From positions 1 through 64,000 of the forward strand of contig NZ_RJJT01000028.1 of NCBI RefSeq assembly GCF_003938655.1: a DNA stretch of 64,000 nt. The letters are read 5' to 3'. Source of the stretch: Rhizobium pisi (GTDB taxonomy: Bacteria; Pseudomonadota; Alphaproteobacteria; Rhizobiales; Rhizobiaceae). Numbering within the stretch: position 1 is the first letter of the stretch; the number at the start of each line of letters is the position of its first letter. Below the pieces are notes generated by a model that did not search any database, had not been told where the DNA came from, and saw nothing but the letters and a program-made list of their open reading frames with translations. The position numbers and the translations under genes are program-made. This document shows, piece after piece, positions 1 to 7,803 of this stretch.

Positions 1-49
1 TTCCGACCGACCAGCCGCACGGCAAGTTTTTGACCTTCTTCCATCACTT

Positions 50-75
50 GGTGTCCACCTTTTTTGGTGGACACC
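50..75. repeat. Perfect inverted repeat, 10-bp arms around a T6 loop
   Basis: Arms GGTGTCCACC and GGTGGACACC flank six T residues. It lacks a T tail on either side, so it is not a standard terminator. It could be a remnant of mobile-element ends or a hairpin at the end of a gene lying outside the window. Only the symmetry is seen directly. Confidence 0.6.
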
Positions 76-529
76 TCATGCCAGAGCTCACTCAATTGCA
101 GAAGGTGCGGGGAAAATCGCGCTTACCACTGTTCATCGGAAAGGTACGGGTCGACATTAAGCGTAATTGTCTGACGCAATCTATCTGCCCTCAAATTTGA
201 TAGTCACTCTACCGTCCCAGGCGATGTCCGCAACGGGCCGACTGCAGTCTGCGCCTTGACCTCGTCCGGCCAGTGCCGATGAACCTCACGTCCAGACCTC
301 CTGGTCGCGAGAACTTCCAATGTACTCTCCATGGAGAAACTCCCGCTGCTCGTCCATGGATGGGCGATCACAGGTTAGGGCGGCTAGAGCAACGTGGGAG
401 TGTAACACCGGTTACTGACATGGCCAAGCTCATCCAGATGGTCGCCATCGACTCGGGACGACGGAGTGATAGGCAGGGAGAGTGGCCCCAGCGGACTTTC
501 TAAGACGATAAAGGGGACACGATGTCCCC
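76..529. other. Intergenic region without a recognisable gene
   Basis: No reading frame here has a convincing start, ribosome binding site or family resemblance. The only structure found is a diverged repeat unit at about 353-415 that is also present near 15.6 kb. Confidence 0.5.
353..415 (+). repeat. Diverged dispersed repeat, copy 1
   Basis: Shares the ordered words CGATCACAG, GGCGGCTAG, CAACGTGGGAG, AACACC and GTTAC with the reverse complement of 15565-15641. Spacing is nearly conserved with scattered substitutions, so the two are diverged copies of one element in opposite orientation. The nature of the element is unknown. Confidence 0.55.
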
Positions 530-1132
530 CTAGTTGCCCCAGCCAATTTGCAACCGATCAAATCGAACCTCGCTCAACGGCTGGTTGGAGGGGCCTAGCC
601 TTACCGAACGGAGAACGAGATGAAGCTCGGGGGAATAGTATTGTTCGAAAATAATCGGAGGCAATCCCGTCAGTTGCAGACGGCTGTTGATGGCCCAAAC
701 TTTGTAGGAACAAGATGAAATAGTTTCCTCTCCCAAGCCATCGAACCTAATAGAAGTCGTGCCCGAAACGGATTTTTTGCCATTGAGGAAAAGCGTCGTG
801 TCGGATTGCCAGTTCTTCTTCTGTGGCAGATCGTCTAACGCAATCGCATTCGCGTATTTCAGCTCATGCGTCCCGTTGGGACCAACTCTCTTTTCGACGA
901 GCAAGGGGTGCAGATATACAGCCGACACCGGCTGCAGTGAATGGTTACGCTGCACCAGCTTTTGTTCGGTGAGACCCGGACCGTCCGGCTTGTAGAATAC
1001 GGAAAGGAAGGGCACTTCTCTGGTCAGCAGCACGCCCTGTTTGGTCTCATTGGCGGTTAAGCAATTGCCAAAGGCTGGCACCGCTAAAGTTATTCCGGCC
1101 AGTAGCAATAAGCTTCTGAGCAAGACTGACAT
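530..1132 (-). CDS. Hypothetical exported protein
   Basis: Unrecognised protein of about 200 residues. The ATG at 1132 is chosen because it starts a clean Sec-type signal peptide (MSVLLRSLLLLAGITLAVPA, cleavage probably after AFG) and has a G-rich stretch upstream; a longer frame to 1195 would bury that signal. After the signal there are two Cys (in NCLTAN and SSCSYK) that could pair in the periplasm. No domain is recognised. It stands alone next to a decayed gene fragment and a membrane protein, so context gives no function. Confidence 0.6.
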   Translation of the reverse strand: MSVLLRSLLLLAGITLAVPAFGNCLTANETKQGVLLTREVPFLSVFYKPDGPGLTEQKLVQRNHSLQPVSAVYLHPLLVEKRVGPNGTHELKYANAIALDDLPQKKNWQSDTTLFLNGKKSVSGTTSIRFDGLGEETISSCSYKVWAINSRLQLTGLPPIIFEQYYSPELHLVLRSVRLGPSNQPLSEVRFDRLQIGWGN

Positions 1133-1191
1133 TCGAGGTACCCCCTCATCCAAATCCGCTACCATGCTTGGATGAAATTGCTCCATCTTGG

Positions 1192-1260
1192 TCAAGCCGT
1201 CCCATCCGCTCCGCTGTCTTCATTGAGATCATGAACCGGCAGATACGTATTCTTCTCCAA
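1192..1260 (-). pseudogene. Fragment: C-terminal end of a small rhizobial-type gene
   Basis: The minus strand reads LEKNTYLPVHDLNEDSG... and ends in TGA at 1192-1194; a stop lies just upstream in frame. The peptide matches the C-terminus of the decayed gene at 2798-3058 (MEKSTYLPVHELDEDG...), with the same spacing to the stop. This is therefore a 22-codon relic of the same family. Confidence 0.55.
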
Positions 1261-1425
1261 TCATCGGCCGGCTGCTACCGTCCACAACCGACACTGTGTT
1301 TGATAATTCACATCAGATCCAAAGCAGAAAATATCGTCAAAAAAGAGCTGATCGTCACCAAATGAATCGGAACTTGTGTCTGGGCGTCTCGGAAGAAGTA
1401 GAGCGCTTAAAAATGCTTCCCCGCT

Positions 1426-1456
1426 CGTTGGGCTTTTTAAAAAAGATCACCCAACG
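1426..1456 (-). terminator. Hairpin downstream of the membrane-protein gene
   Basis: Arms CGTTGGG and CCCAACG enclose a T/A-rich loop, 11 bp past the stop of the gene ending at 1467. The T-run is in the loop rather than after the stem, so this is a weak candidate. Confidence 0.3.
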
Positions 1457-1466
1457 CACTGCTTAC

Positions 1467-2021
1467 CTATTTAATAGGAAATCGGTCGCGAATAAATTTC
1501 AAAGGCCTCTTAAAAAGAATAGGCAATATTCCCATCAAGACAAGCGCTCCAAAAGCACCTTCCAAGTACAGCCTAGAAAAAGGCTGATCTATCCTTCCTA
1601 GGCTCAACTCCAGAGCGAAGCATTTAGCTATTTTGCAGCGATCATCGCCGTGAAAGTTCAAAATAAATATATTGTATAAAATAAAAGAAAAAACTAATAT
1701 CTTAAACTTTTTTATGACATCAGGAGATTCTTTTCCGTCAGGACTTTCGGCTCTCCGCCATCCACTAGCGTGCATTATAATAAAAAAGCCAATACTTGCC
1801 ATTGGCTGAATTGTAATTAACATAACATTCAAATTGCGATCCGAAAGAAACAGCTGATACACAATCGCGATCAGACCGATCGGAAACATTAAAGCAGCTA
1901 AAAACGCATCGCCGCTAGTTGGCCTTTGCTTTGCCACAGCGATACCGCACGCGTACGCAGCCCAAACTGTTATCACAATCGGAATTAGGCCAATGTCCCA
2001 AGGCAAATTCAAAAAAGACAT
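1467..2021 (-). CDS. Hypothetical small integral membrane protein
   Basis: About 184 residues with roughly four to five hydrophobic segments (near the N-terminal LPWDIGLIPIVITVW, then around LAALMFPIGLIAIVY, MASIGFFIIMH, ILVFSFILYNIFIL and GALVLMGILPILF). The ATG at 2021 follows GGGGAA; longer starts at 2048 and 2099 would add a charged leader. Base composition is clearly more AT-rich than most of the window, suggesting acquired DNA. Length, an opening LPWxIG motif and segment order resemble the membrane protein at 61396-61956, so the two may be distant paralogues. No function can be assigned. Confidence 0.55.
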   Translation of the reverse strand: MSFLNLPWDIGLIPIVITVWAAYACGIAVAKQRPTSGDAFLAALMFPIGLIAIVYQLFLSDRNLNVMLITIQPMASIGFFIIMHASGWRRAESPDGKESPDVIKKFKILVFSFILYNIFILNFHGDDRCKIAKCFALELSLGRIDQPFSRLYLEGAFGALVLMGILPILFKRPLKFIRDRFPIK

Positions 2022-2299
2022 GTATTCCCCAAGGCTTTGCAGGCCCATTTTCAAACGGGACTTGCAGCTTTCGCCTTCATCTACCAGTGCTAGGATCACG
2101 CACCGATGTCAATGAGGTCCCCGATTGCCACTTTTGGAGGGGTCTAACACCGGGCCTGGACGGATGACGGGAAGCTCCGGCATGCGGCCCGTACGGGCTG
2201 CGGGAGGAGCAGGATAACGCCGAGTTCTACACCATTAAGTGAGGACTTGCGTTTATCCTTATTGGATTGAAAGCCACGCACCCTTGTAGGAAGGAAAGC

Positions 2300-2773
2300 A
2301 TGCTGAAAGCATCGCTTAACGCGCACGCGCGATTGTTTTGCGCAGCAGTATTGGTTCTATCATTTACTGGTCTGAGGCAGACGGCAGCAATGGCGCCATG
2401 TCCCAGCCAAAAGGAGCTGCTAGCGAAGGCGAAGGTCGTGGTGGAGGCGCGGGTCAGATCGCTATCCATCAGCCCTTCTGGTTTGACAGCGGCGGATGAT
2501 AATTTTCCAAAGCAGTTGGTTAGAGCGGATTTGGAAATCAAGAAAGTCATCAAAGGAAAGTTCGCTGAGAAGGAGGCGATAGTATACGGCGTCCCGTTTC
2601 CTCCTGGGCCAATCACTGAGTTGGCCTCAATGGCGCTGATCTACGGCTACGAGGGCCATGATACGTTCGAATGGGAGCTTAAGCAGGTCGACATGGGCAG
2701 TGGGCTGGCGTGGTTCAGGATCAATGATTGCATCTACTATAATTTCCCGGAGTTGGACGCCGGTCCTCGTTGA
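2300..2773 (+). CDS. Hypothetical exported protein
   Basis: About 157 residues. The ATG at 2300 is preceded by AGGAAGGA at good spacing and starts a signal peptide ending near RQTAAMA. The mature part begins APCPSQKELLAKAKVVVEAR and contains a short beta-rich domain (DLEIKKVIKGKF) similar in feel to exported proteins of unknown function that bind no obvious cofactor. One more Cys (NDCIYY) lies near the end and may pair with the N-terminal Cys. No family was recognised and no operon partner is present. Confidence 0.6.
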   Translation: MLKASLNAHARLFCAAVLVLSFTGLRQTAAMAPCPSQKELLAKAKVVVEARVRSLSISPSGLTAADDNFPKQLVRADLEIKKVIKGKFAEKEAIVYGVPFPPGPITELASMALIYGYEGHDTFEWELKQVDMGSGLAWFRINDCIYYNFPELDAGPR

Positions 2774-2797
2774 CGATGGCTTCACCCGGATCTGCAT

Positions 2798-3058
2798 TCA
2801 TGCAGATCCATCAACATCGCCATCCTCATCGAGTTCGTGCACCGGCAGATAGGTGCTCTTCTCCATCCACTCCCGGACGAGAACCTGATCGTGTCATCGC
2901 GCGTCATGCCCAGCTCGCTGCATAGATCCATTGTAGCCTCCTCCATGTCGTCGAGGGCGATCGACCCGGCGTTGCCGCTCGGCGCAGGATGATCTGCGGA
3001 TCCGCAATGGAAATCTCATCGATCCGGCGGGCGGCGTCCTCCAAAAACCAATCGTGAC
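2798..3058 (-). pseudogene. Frameshifted small conserved rhizobial-type gene
   Basis: The minus strand encodes in order RRIDEISIADPQIILRRA, then (after a frame change) MDLCSELGMTRDDTIR, and after another shift LVREWMEKSTYLPVHE...DG, ending in TGA at 2798-2800. The three segments are collinear and separated only by frame changes, so this is one gene of about 85 codons with at least two frameshifts and no clear start. The EL..TRDDTIR..LREW segment looks like a small alpha-helical, possibly DNA-binding protein. A second relic of the family lies at 1192-1260. Confidence 0.55.
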
Positions 3059-3083
3059 ATAAACCAGTTGATCTCACTCATAA

Positions 3084-3104
3084 CTGATTGCATAATGCAA
3101 TCAG
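3084..3104. promoter_or_regulatory. Perfect 21-bp palindrome, probable operator
   Basis: Arms CTGATTGCAT and ATGCAATCAG flank one central A, 38 bp upstream of the reductase start at 3143. The symmetry is typical of a dimeric repressor site (GntR/ArsR/TetR style). No regulator gene is adjacent, so the cognate protein is unknown. Confidence 0.6.
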
Positions 3105-3142
3105 ACTCACGCGGATATGCCATCTAACGGAGGAAAGCTCAT

Positions 3143-3673
<531 letters not shown>

Positions 3674-3735
3674 TTTTGCGAGTGGCAGGTGGCCTGTCGG
3701 CAATACCAGCGGGGAAGCGCAAACATTTCCCCAAG

Positions 3736-3887
3736 CTCCCTCATTCCTGTGTCCTCAGGGCTGCGCCCGAGGGATGTCACAGGAATCCAGCCACGGCGCG
3801 TCCGCGCCGTGAATGAAGCCGAAGAGTCTTTCGCGCCCAAGGACTTGGGCGCGCTGGATTCCTGTGACAGGCACAGGAATGAGGGAG
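3736..3887. repeat. Rhizobial composite palindromic intergenic repeat (family C)
   Basis: The ends are inverted copies: CTCCCTCATTCCTGTG at the left and CACAGGAATGAGGGAG at the right, each adjoining a TGTCACAGGAATCCAGC-type segment. Between them are smaller hairpins (ACGGCGCG/CGCGCCGT at 3793-3810; GCGCCCAAG/TTGGGCGC at about 3834-3851). This nested architecture matches the multi-palindrome mobile repeats found between rhizobial genes. Confidence 0.7.
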
Positions 3888-4000
3888 TCAAGAAGCCAGC
3901 TTGTCCGTTCCCTTTGGGCCTCCTGACGGATGACAGACGTATACGGCGAAATCCCGTGAAGGACACTGTTCTGATGTCGCATGGCAGTGTCAGCCGTCAA

Positions 4001-4024
4001 ACGCCAGGGCATCAGCCCTGGCGT
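4001..4024 (-). terminator. Hairpin downstream of the ABC exporter gene
   Basis: Perfect arms ACGCCAGGGC and GCCCTGGCGT with a four-base loop, starting 7 bp beyond the exporter's stop codon at 4031. The following T-run on the minus strand is short, so rho-independent strength is uncertain. Confidence 0.55.
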
Positions 4025-4030
4025 CTCGCT

Positions 4031-5821
4031 TTACGCCACCAGACCCTTGGTCAGTTCCAGCGCCTGGCGTTCGAACAGGCGGCGATAGATGCCGTCGTTC
4101 AGCCGGATCAGCGCCTGGTGGTCGCCTTCTTCGACGATGTTGCCCTTGTCGAAGACCAGCAGCCGGTCCAGCGCCCGCACCGTCGACAACCGGTGCGCGA
4201 TGACGAGGGTGGTGCGGCCGACCATCAGGCGCTCCATCGCCTGCTGGATCTGCACTTCGCTCTCACTGTCGAGGCTCGATGTCGCCTCGTCGAGGATCAG
4301 CACCGGCGTATCGGCCAGGAAGGCGCGGGCGATGGCAACGCGCTGGCGCTCGCCGCCCGAGAGCTTGACGCCGCGTTCGCCCACCATGGTTTCATAGCCC
4401 TTGGGGAGCTCCATGATGAAGTCGTGGGCGCTTGCCTGTTTCGCCGCCTGCTCGATCTCGCGCCGCGAGGCGTTCGGCCTGCCATAGGCGATGTTTTCCG
4501 CGAGCGTCCGGTGGAACAGGATGGGCTCTTGCTGCACGATGGCGATCTGGCTGCGCAGGTTTGCTTGCTTGACGCGCGCGATATCCTGCCCGTCGATGCG
4601 GATCGTGCCCGCATTCACGTCATAGAGGCGCTGGATGAGCTTGACGAAAGTCGTCTTGCCCGAGCCCGAATGACCCACCAGCCCCACGCGCTGGCCCGGC
4701 TTGATGGTGACCGAGAAGTCCTCATAAAGCGGGTTGGGATGCGCGCCATACTGGAAGGTGACGCGATCGAAGACGATCTCGCCGCTCTCGATCCTGATCG
4801 GCGTGGCGTTCGGCCTGTCCTCGATGCCGAGCGGCGTCCTGTCGAGCAGCACCAGTTCTTCCATGTCGTTGACGGCCCGCTGCAGGTTGCGGATATCCTG
4901 GCCGACATCACGCAGATGGCCCTGCAGCACGAAGAACATCGCCAGCACGAAGGTGATATCACCAGGCGTCGCCAGCCCCTGCCGCCACATGATCAGGCCG
5001 GTTCCCAGGATGCCCGCCTGCATTGAAACCATCAGGAAGCCCTGGAGCGTGCCGCTCAGGTTGCCGCGCTTCCATGTCCGCCGCGTGCGGCTGTCCCATC
5101 TGGCGAGCACGTGGCCGAGCCGCCGCTCTTCGCGGTTTTCGGCCCCAAAAGCCTTGACCACGGAGTTGCAGCTGATCGCATCGGCGAGCGCCCCGCCGAG
5201 CTTGGTGTCCCAGGCATTGGCAAGCCTTGCCGCCGGCGACACGAAGCCCATGGAGAGCGCCACGGTCGCGCCGATATAGATCAGCGAACCCATGCTGACG
5301 ATCAGGCCCATGATCGGCCAGTAGCTGCCGAGCACGATGCTGGCGCCGACCAGCATGACGATGGAGGGCAACAGCGCGACGAGCAGCAGGTCGTTCAGCG
5401 CATCGAGCGCCCACATGCCGCGGGTGATCTTGCGCACCGTCGAGCCGGCAAAGCTGTTGGCATGCCAGTCCGTGGAGAAACGCTGTACCTTGTGGAAGCC
5501 GTTATTGACCACATCCGCCATGGTGCGCAGCGTCAGCCTGATGATGCCGTTGAAGATGAACCAGCGGAGTGCCACGCTGGTCAGGCCGAGCGCCACAACG
5601 ACGACGAAGGCGCGCAGAGCGCCATCGGCCGCATTGCCGCCGGCAATGGCATCGACAATCTGGCCTGAGAACACCGGCACCATGACTTCGGCCAGCGTGC
5701 TCAGGATCACCAGCACGATGATGCTGCCGACCAGGAGAGGCCGATGAGTCCAATGATGGAAAACAAAGCCGAGCACATGGCGATAGGCATCGGCGCGGAA
5801 ATCGAGCTTCTTGCGAGTCAT
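4031..5821 (-). CDS. ABC transporter, fused permease and ATP-binding protein (exporter half-transporter)
   Basis: 596 residues, the usual size of an MsbA/LmrA-type half exporter that works as a dimer in the inner membrane. Residues about 1-320 form the six-helix transmembrane domain (first helix near LLVGSIIVLVILSTL). The nucleotide-binding domain follows: Walker A GHSGSGKTT near residue 383, Q-loop in IVQQEPILF, signature LSGGERQ near 487, Walker B VLILDEATSSLD and H-loop VIAHRLST. All catalytic residues look intact. The substrate cannot be deduced; drugs, lipids or peptides are typical. The gene stands alone, with a hairpin after its stop. Confidence 0.93.
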   Translation of the reverse strand: MTRKKLDFRADAYRHVLGFVFHHWTHRPLLVGSIIVLVILSTLAEVMVPVFSGQIVDAIAGGNAADGALRAFVVVVALGLTSVALRWFIFNGIIRLTLRTMADVVNNGFHKVQRFSTDWHANSFAGSTVRKITRGMWALDALNDLLLVALLPSIVMLVGASIVLGSYWPIMGLIVSMGSLIYIGATVALSMGFVSPAARLANAWDTKLGGALADAISCNSVVKAFGAENREERRLGHVLARWDSRTRRTWKRGNLSGTLQGFLMVSMQAGILGTGLIMWRQGLATPGDITFVLAMFFVLQGHLRDVGQDIRNLQRAVNDMEELVLLDRTPLGIEDRPNATPIRIESGEIVFDRVTFQYGAHPNPLYEDFSVTIKPGQRVGLVGHSGSGKTTFVKLIQRLYDVNAGTIRIDGQDIARVKQANLRSQIAIVQQEPILFHRTLAENIAYGRPNASRREIEQAAKQASAHDFIMELPKGYETMVGERGVKLSGGERQRVAIARAFLADTPVLILDEATSSLDSESEVQIQQAMERLMVGRTTLVIAHRLSTVRALDRLLVFDKGNIVEEGDHQALIRLNDGIYRRLFERQALELTKGLVA

Positions 5822-6247
5822 TTTAAACGCCCGGCGCCATAGCGGCGACCGGTCCTCAAAATAGAGAGTTAAAAGGCCACAGCCCGGGCGGGAGACGCAG
5901 TGATCCCGTCAGATCAATCGGGCTATGAAGGAAGAAAAAACCGCATGTCGCGCGCCTAAGGCGGGCCGCGAATGGGAATGACCTAGTGTCGGTTCATTCC
6001 ACATGGGAAGGCTTCGATGATTTCTGCTGTCATGCAACGCCTCCCTGATGTTCGATCTGATGCGGTGAGTTTTATGTAGCGAAGGAATTTGCAATTGCCA
6101 AGCGGGAAATTACAACCTGACGGAAAGTGATGCGAAAACGACACAATTGGGGGCTGGGGAAAGGGTGGCCGAGACGCTCTGGATCGTCGTGTCGTGAAAG
6201 GCGTGATCGGCTTCAGGGCGCGCAACCCGAAGCGGTCATTCGACCGC
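5822..6247. other. Intergenic region upstream of the ABC exporter
   Basis: It must carry the exporter's promoter. No gene is supported: short frames here have arginine-rich, low-complexity translations and no ribosome binding site. No clear operator was seen. Confidence 0.5.
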
Positions 6248-6280
6248 CGCAAAGGTCGGCCACTTGAGCCGACCTTTGCG
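6248..6280 (-). terminator. Strong hairpin after the carboxymuconolactone decarboxylase gene
   Basis: Perfect 13-bp arms CGCAAAGGTCGGC (6248-6260) and GCCGACCTTTGCG (6268-6280) with a 7-base loop, about 50 bp downstream of the stop at 6331. It lacks a long T tail but is stable and well placed. Confidence 0.55.
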
Positions 6281-6330
6281 AGCAGGTTTGTTCCAAGGCT
6301 TTCGCGGCAGTGGTGCCCCGATCCTAACGT

Positions 6331-6780
6331 TTACCTTGAAAACGGGTGTTCGATGGATTGCTCCTGCTCACCAGGCGTGGGGAACCGGGCAGCAAAGACC
6401 TCCTTGGCGGCGAACAAGCCATTCAGCGCCGCAGGAAAACCGGCGTAAACGGCCATCTGCATCATAATCTCGGTAATTTCGTCCTTGGTCAGACCGACAT
6501 TCAGCCCCGCTTCTATATGTACCTTCAGTTGCGGAGTGGCCGTTCCCATCGCAGTCAGCGCCGCGATCGTGGCGATCTCGCGGGCGCGCAGATCGAGGCC
6601 AGGGCGGCTGTAGATGTCGCCAAATGAAAACTCGAACACGTAGTTTGCAAAGTCGGGGGCGATGTCCGCCAGAGCCGCGATGACATTGTGGCCGGCCGCG
6701 CCGTCGATTTCAGCGAGCGCCCGCTTGCCGCGTTCCAGCCGGCTTTCGCCTGTCTTCGGGGATTGGTGCGTCATGGTCAT
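6331..6780 (-). CDS. Carboxymuconolactone decarboxylase family protein
   Basis: About 149 residues. One CMD domain occupies residues 35-125: LDLRAREIATIAALTAMG followed by QLKVHIEAGLNVG and EITEIMMQMAVYAGFPAAL, the pattern of the PcaC-type gamma-CMD branch. There is no CxxC, so it is not an AhpD-like peroxidase. The ATG at 6780 follows GAGGAAA; an alternative ATG is at 6774. It overlaps the 3' end of the upstream MerR gene by 71 bp, so the two are cotranscribed. True protocatechuate-pathway genes are absent, so the substrate is probably not carboxymuconolactone itself. Confidence 0.85.
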   Translation of the reverse strand: MTMTHQSPKTGESRLERGKRALAEIDGAAGHNVIAALADIAPDFANYVFEFSFGDIYSRPGLDLRAREIATIAALTAMGTATPQLKVHIEAGLNVGLTKDEITEIMMQMAVYAGFPAALNGLFAAKEVFAARFPTPGEQEQSIEHPFSR

Positions 6781-7138
6781 TTTTCCTCTGTTCCTGGCCG
6801 GCATATCCGGCAATCTTGGTGTCGAGGACGAGAAGGCAGGCTTGCAGTTCGGCCACATGGGCACGGACACGCGCACGGTGCTGTTCAAGCAACGCGCCGC
6901 GCTCCGCTTCCGTGCCGACGCCGCGCTCCCGCAGAGCTGCGTAGTGCAGCATTTCCCGAATAGGCATCCCGGTCGATTTGAGACGGTCGAGAAATTCTAT
7001 CCAGATCAGGATTGACGCGTCGTAATCACGTTGGCCCGATCGGTCTCTGTCGGCATGAGGAAGCAACCCGATCCGCTCATAATAACGGATGGTGTAGGCT
7101 GACAGTCCCGAACGCTTTGCCAGTTCGCCAATCTTCAT
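6710..7138 (-). CDS. MerR family transcriptional regulator
   Basis: About 142 residues. The N-terminal winged helix MKIGELAKRSGLSAYTIRYY and ERIGLLPHADRD is a textbook MerR DNA-binding domain; a dimerisation helix and a short variable effector domain follow. No Cys cluster is present, so it does not look like a metal sensor; this subgroup often responds to organic or redox stress. The ATG at 7138 is chosen because MKIGELA is the canonical start. It overlaps the decarboxylase gene, which it probably controls together with itself from the promoter at 7169-7199. Confidence 0.9.
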   Translation of the reverse strand: MKIGELAKRSGLSAYTIRYYERIGLLPHADRDRSGQRDYDASILIWIEFLDRLKSTGMPIREMLHYAALRERGVGTEAERGALLEQHRARVRAHVAELQACLLVLDTKIAGYAGQEQRKNDHDAPIPEDRRKPAGTRQAGAR

Positions 7139-7168
7139 GAACGCCCTTCTTTCGTCACGACGCATGGG

Positions 7169-7199
7169 AAGCTACCGGTTAGAGCGCACTCTAAGTCAA
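7169..7199 (-). promoter_or_regulatory. MerR-type promoter with 19-bp spacer and operator dyad
   Basis: On the minus strand, TTGACT (-35) and TAGCTT (-10) are separated by 19 bp, the over-long spacing characteristic of MerR-activated promoters. The spacer contains the dyad TTAGAG-N4-CTCTAA (7179-7194), the likely MerR dimer site. It points at the MerR start at 7138. Confidence 0.75.
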
Positions 7200-7295
7200 C
7201 CCACTAAAAGCGGATTCGCAAAAATTCGCGAAACCGGGGACTCTCCCGCAACCGACGTCCCGGGCCTGGCGGGACGCGGATCGATGGCAGATCGT

Positions 7296-7691
7296 TCAGG
7301 CCAGAACCTCGGCGGCGAACACCTTCTGGACGATCTGCCAGCGCCCGTTGAGGTAAAAGCACGACAGCAGGTCGGTCACCTCGCGGGGCGGGATCCGCAG
7401 ACGGAGCTTGAGCAGCGCCATGTCGCGGGTCATGGCGATGGAGAGGATCTGGTCGGCGCGCATGCTGCCGGCATCCCGCGGTGAGGCGAGGGCCCGGACC
7501 GCATCGAGCCAGGCGGCAACGGGGGTCACCACCACGCTGTCGCCATCGCCGCGCCTGGTGACCAGGGCCGCGGGGTCGAAGATGGTCGCGAATTTGTCGG
7601 CGTCCATTGCGTAGGCGGCATCGAAGTAGGTTTTCGCCAAGGCGACCAATTCATCTATGTTTCCTGTGGGCGGCGTGTTCTGCAACGTCAT
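7296..7691 (-). CDS. Nuclear transport factor 2-like (SnoaL/lumazine-binding type) protein
   Basis: 131 residues, one NTF2-like cone domain: an N-terminal helix IDELVALAKTYFDAAYAMDADKF-type segment (LAKTYFDAAYAMD), a middle strand region with RRGDGDSVVV, and the closing strand LSCFYLNGRWQIVQKVF. These are typical of small putative enzymes or binding proteins with unknown ligands. The ATG at 7691 has AAGGGAA upstream; longer frames run into the divergent LysR gene. It is divergent from the LysR regulator at 7804 with an operator dyad between them, so it is the probable LysR target. Confidence 0.8.
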   Translation of the reverse strand: MTLQNTPPTGNIDELVALAKTYFDAAYAMDADKFATIFDPAALVTRRGDGDSVVVTPVAAWLDAVRALASPRDAGSMRADQILSIAMTRDMALLKLRLRIPPREVTDLLSCFYLNGRWQIVQKVFAAEVLA

Positions 7692-7744
7692 GGTGGTTCC
7701 CTTCAACTCTGGTGTCCGGCTGAGTATAAGGATGGGGGCGGCAT

Positions 7745-7768
7745 TGATTAGCCCGCACGCACTAATCA
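7745..7768. promoter_or_regulatory. LysR-type operator dyad
   Basis: TGATTAG (7745-7751) and CTAATCA (7762-7768) are perfect inverted arms separated by 10 bp, containing the T-N11-A style core of LysR boxes. It sits between the divergent NTF2-like gene and the LysR gene, 35 bp before the latter's start, fitting autoregulation. Confidence 0.7.
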
Positions 7769-7803
7769 GCCTTGTAAGCTGAGCTAAGCAATTGAGGACG
7801 ATC

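Noticed and set aside
3689..5026. Long plus-strand frame of 445 codons opposite the ABC exporter
   Set aside because: It is the antisense shadow of the ABC gene and repeat C; the translation is low-complexity, rich in Arg/Asp/His, with no ribosome binding site.
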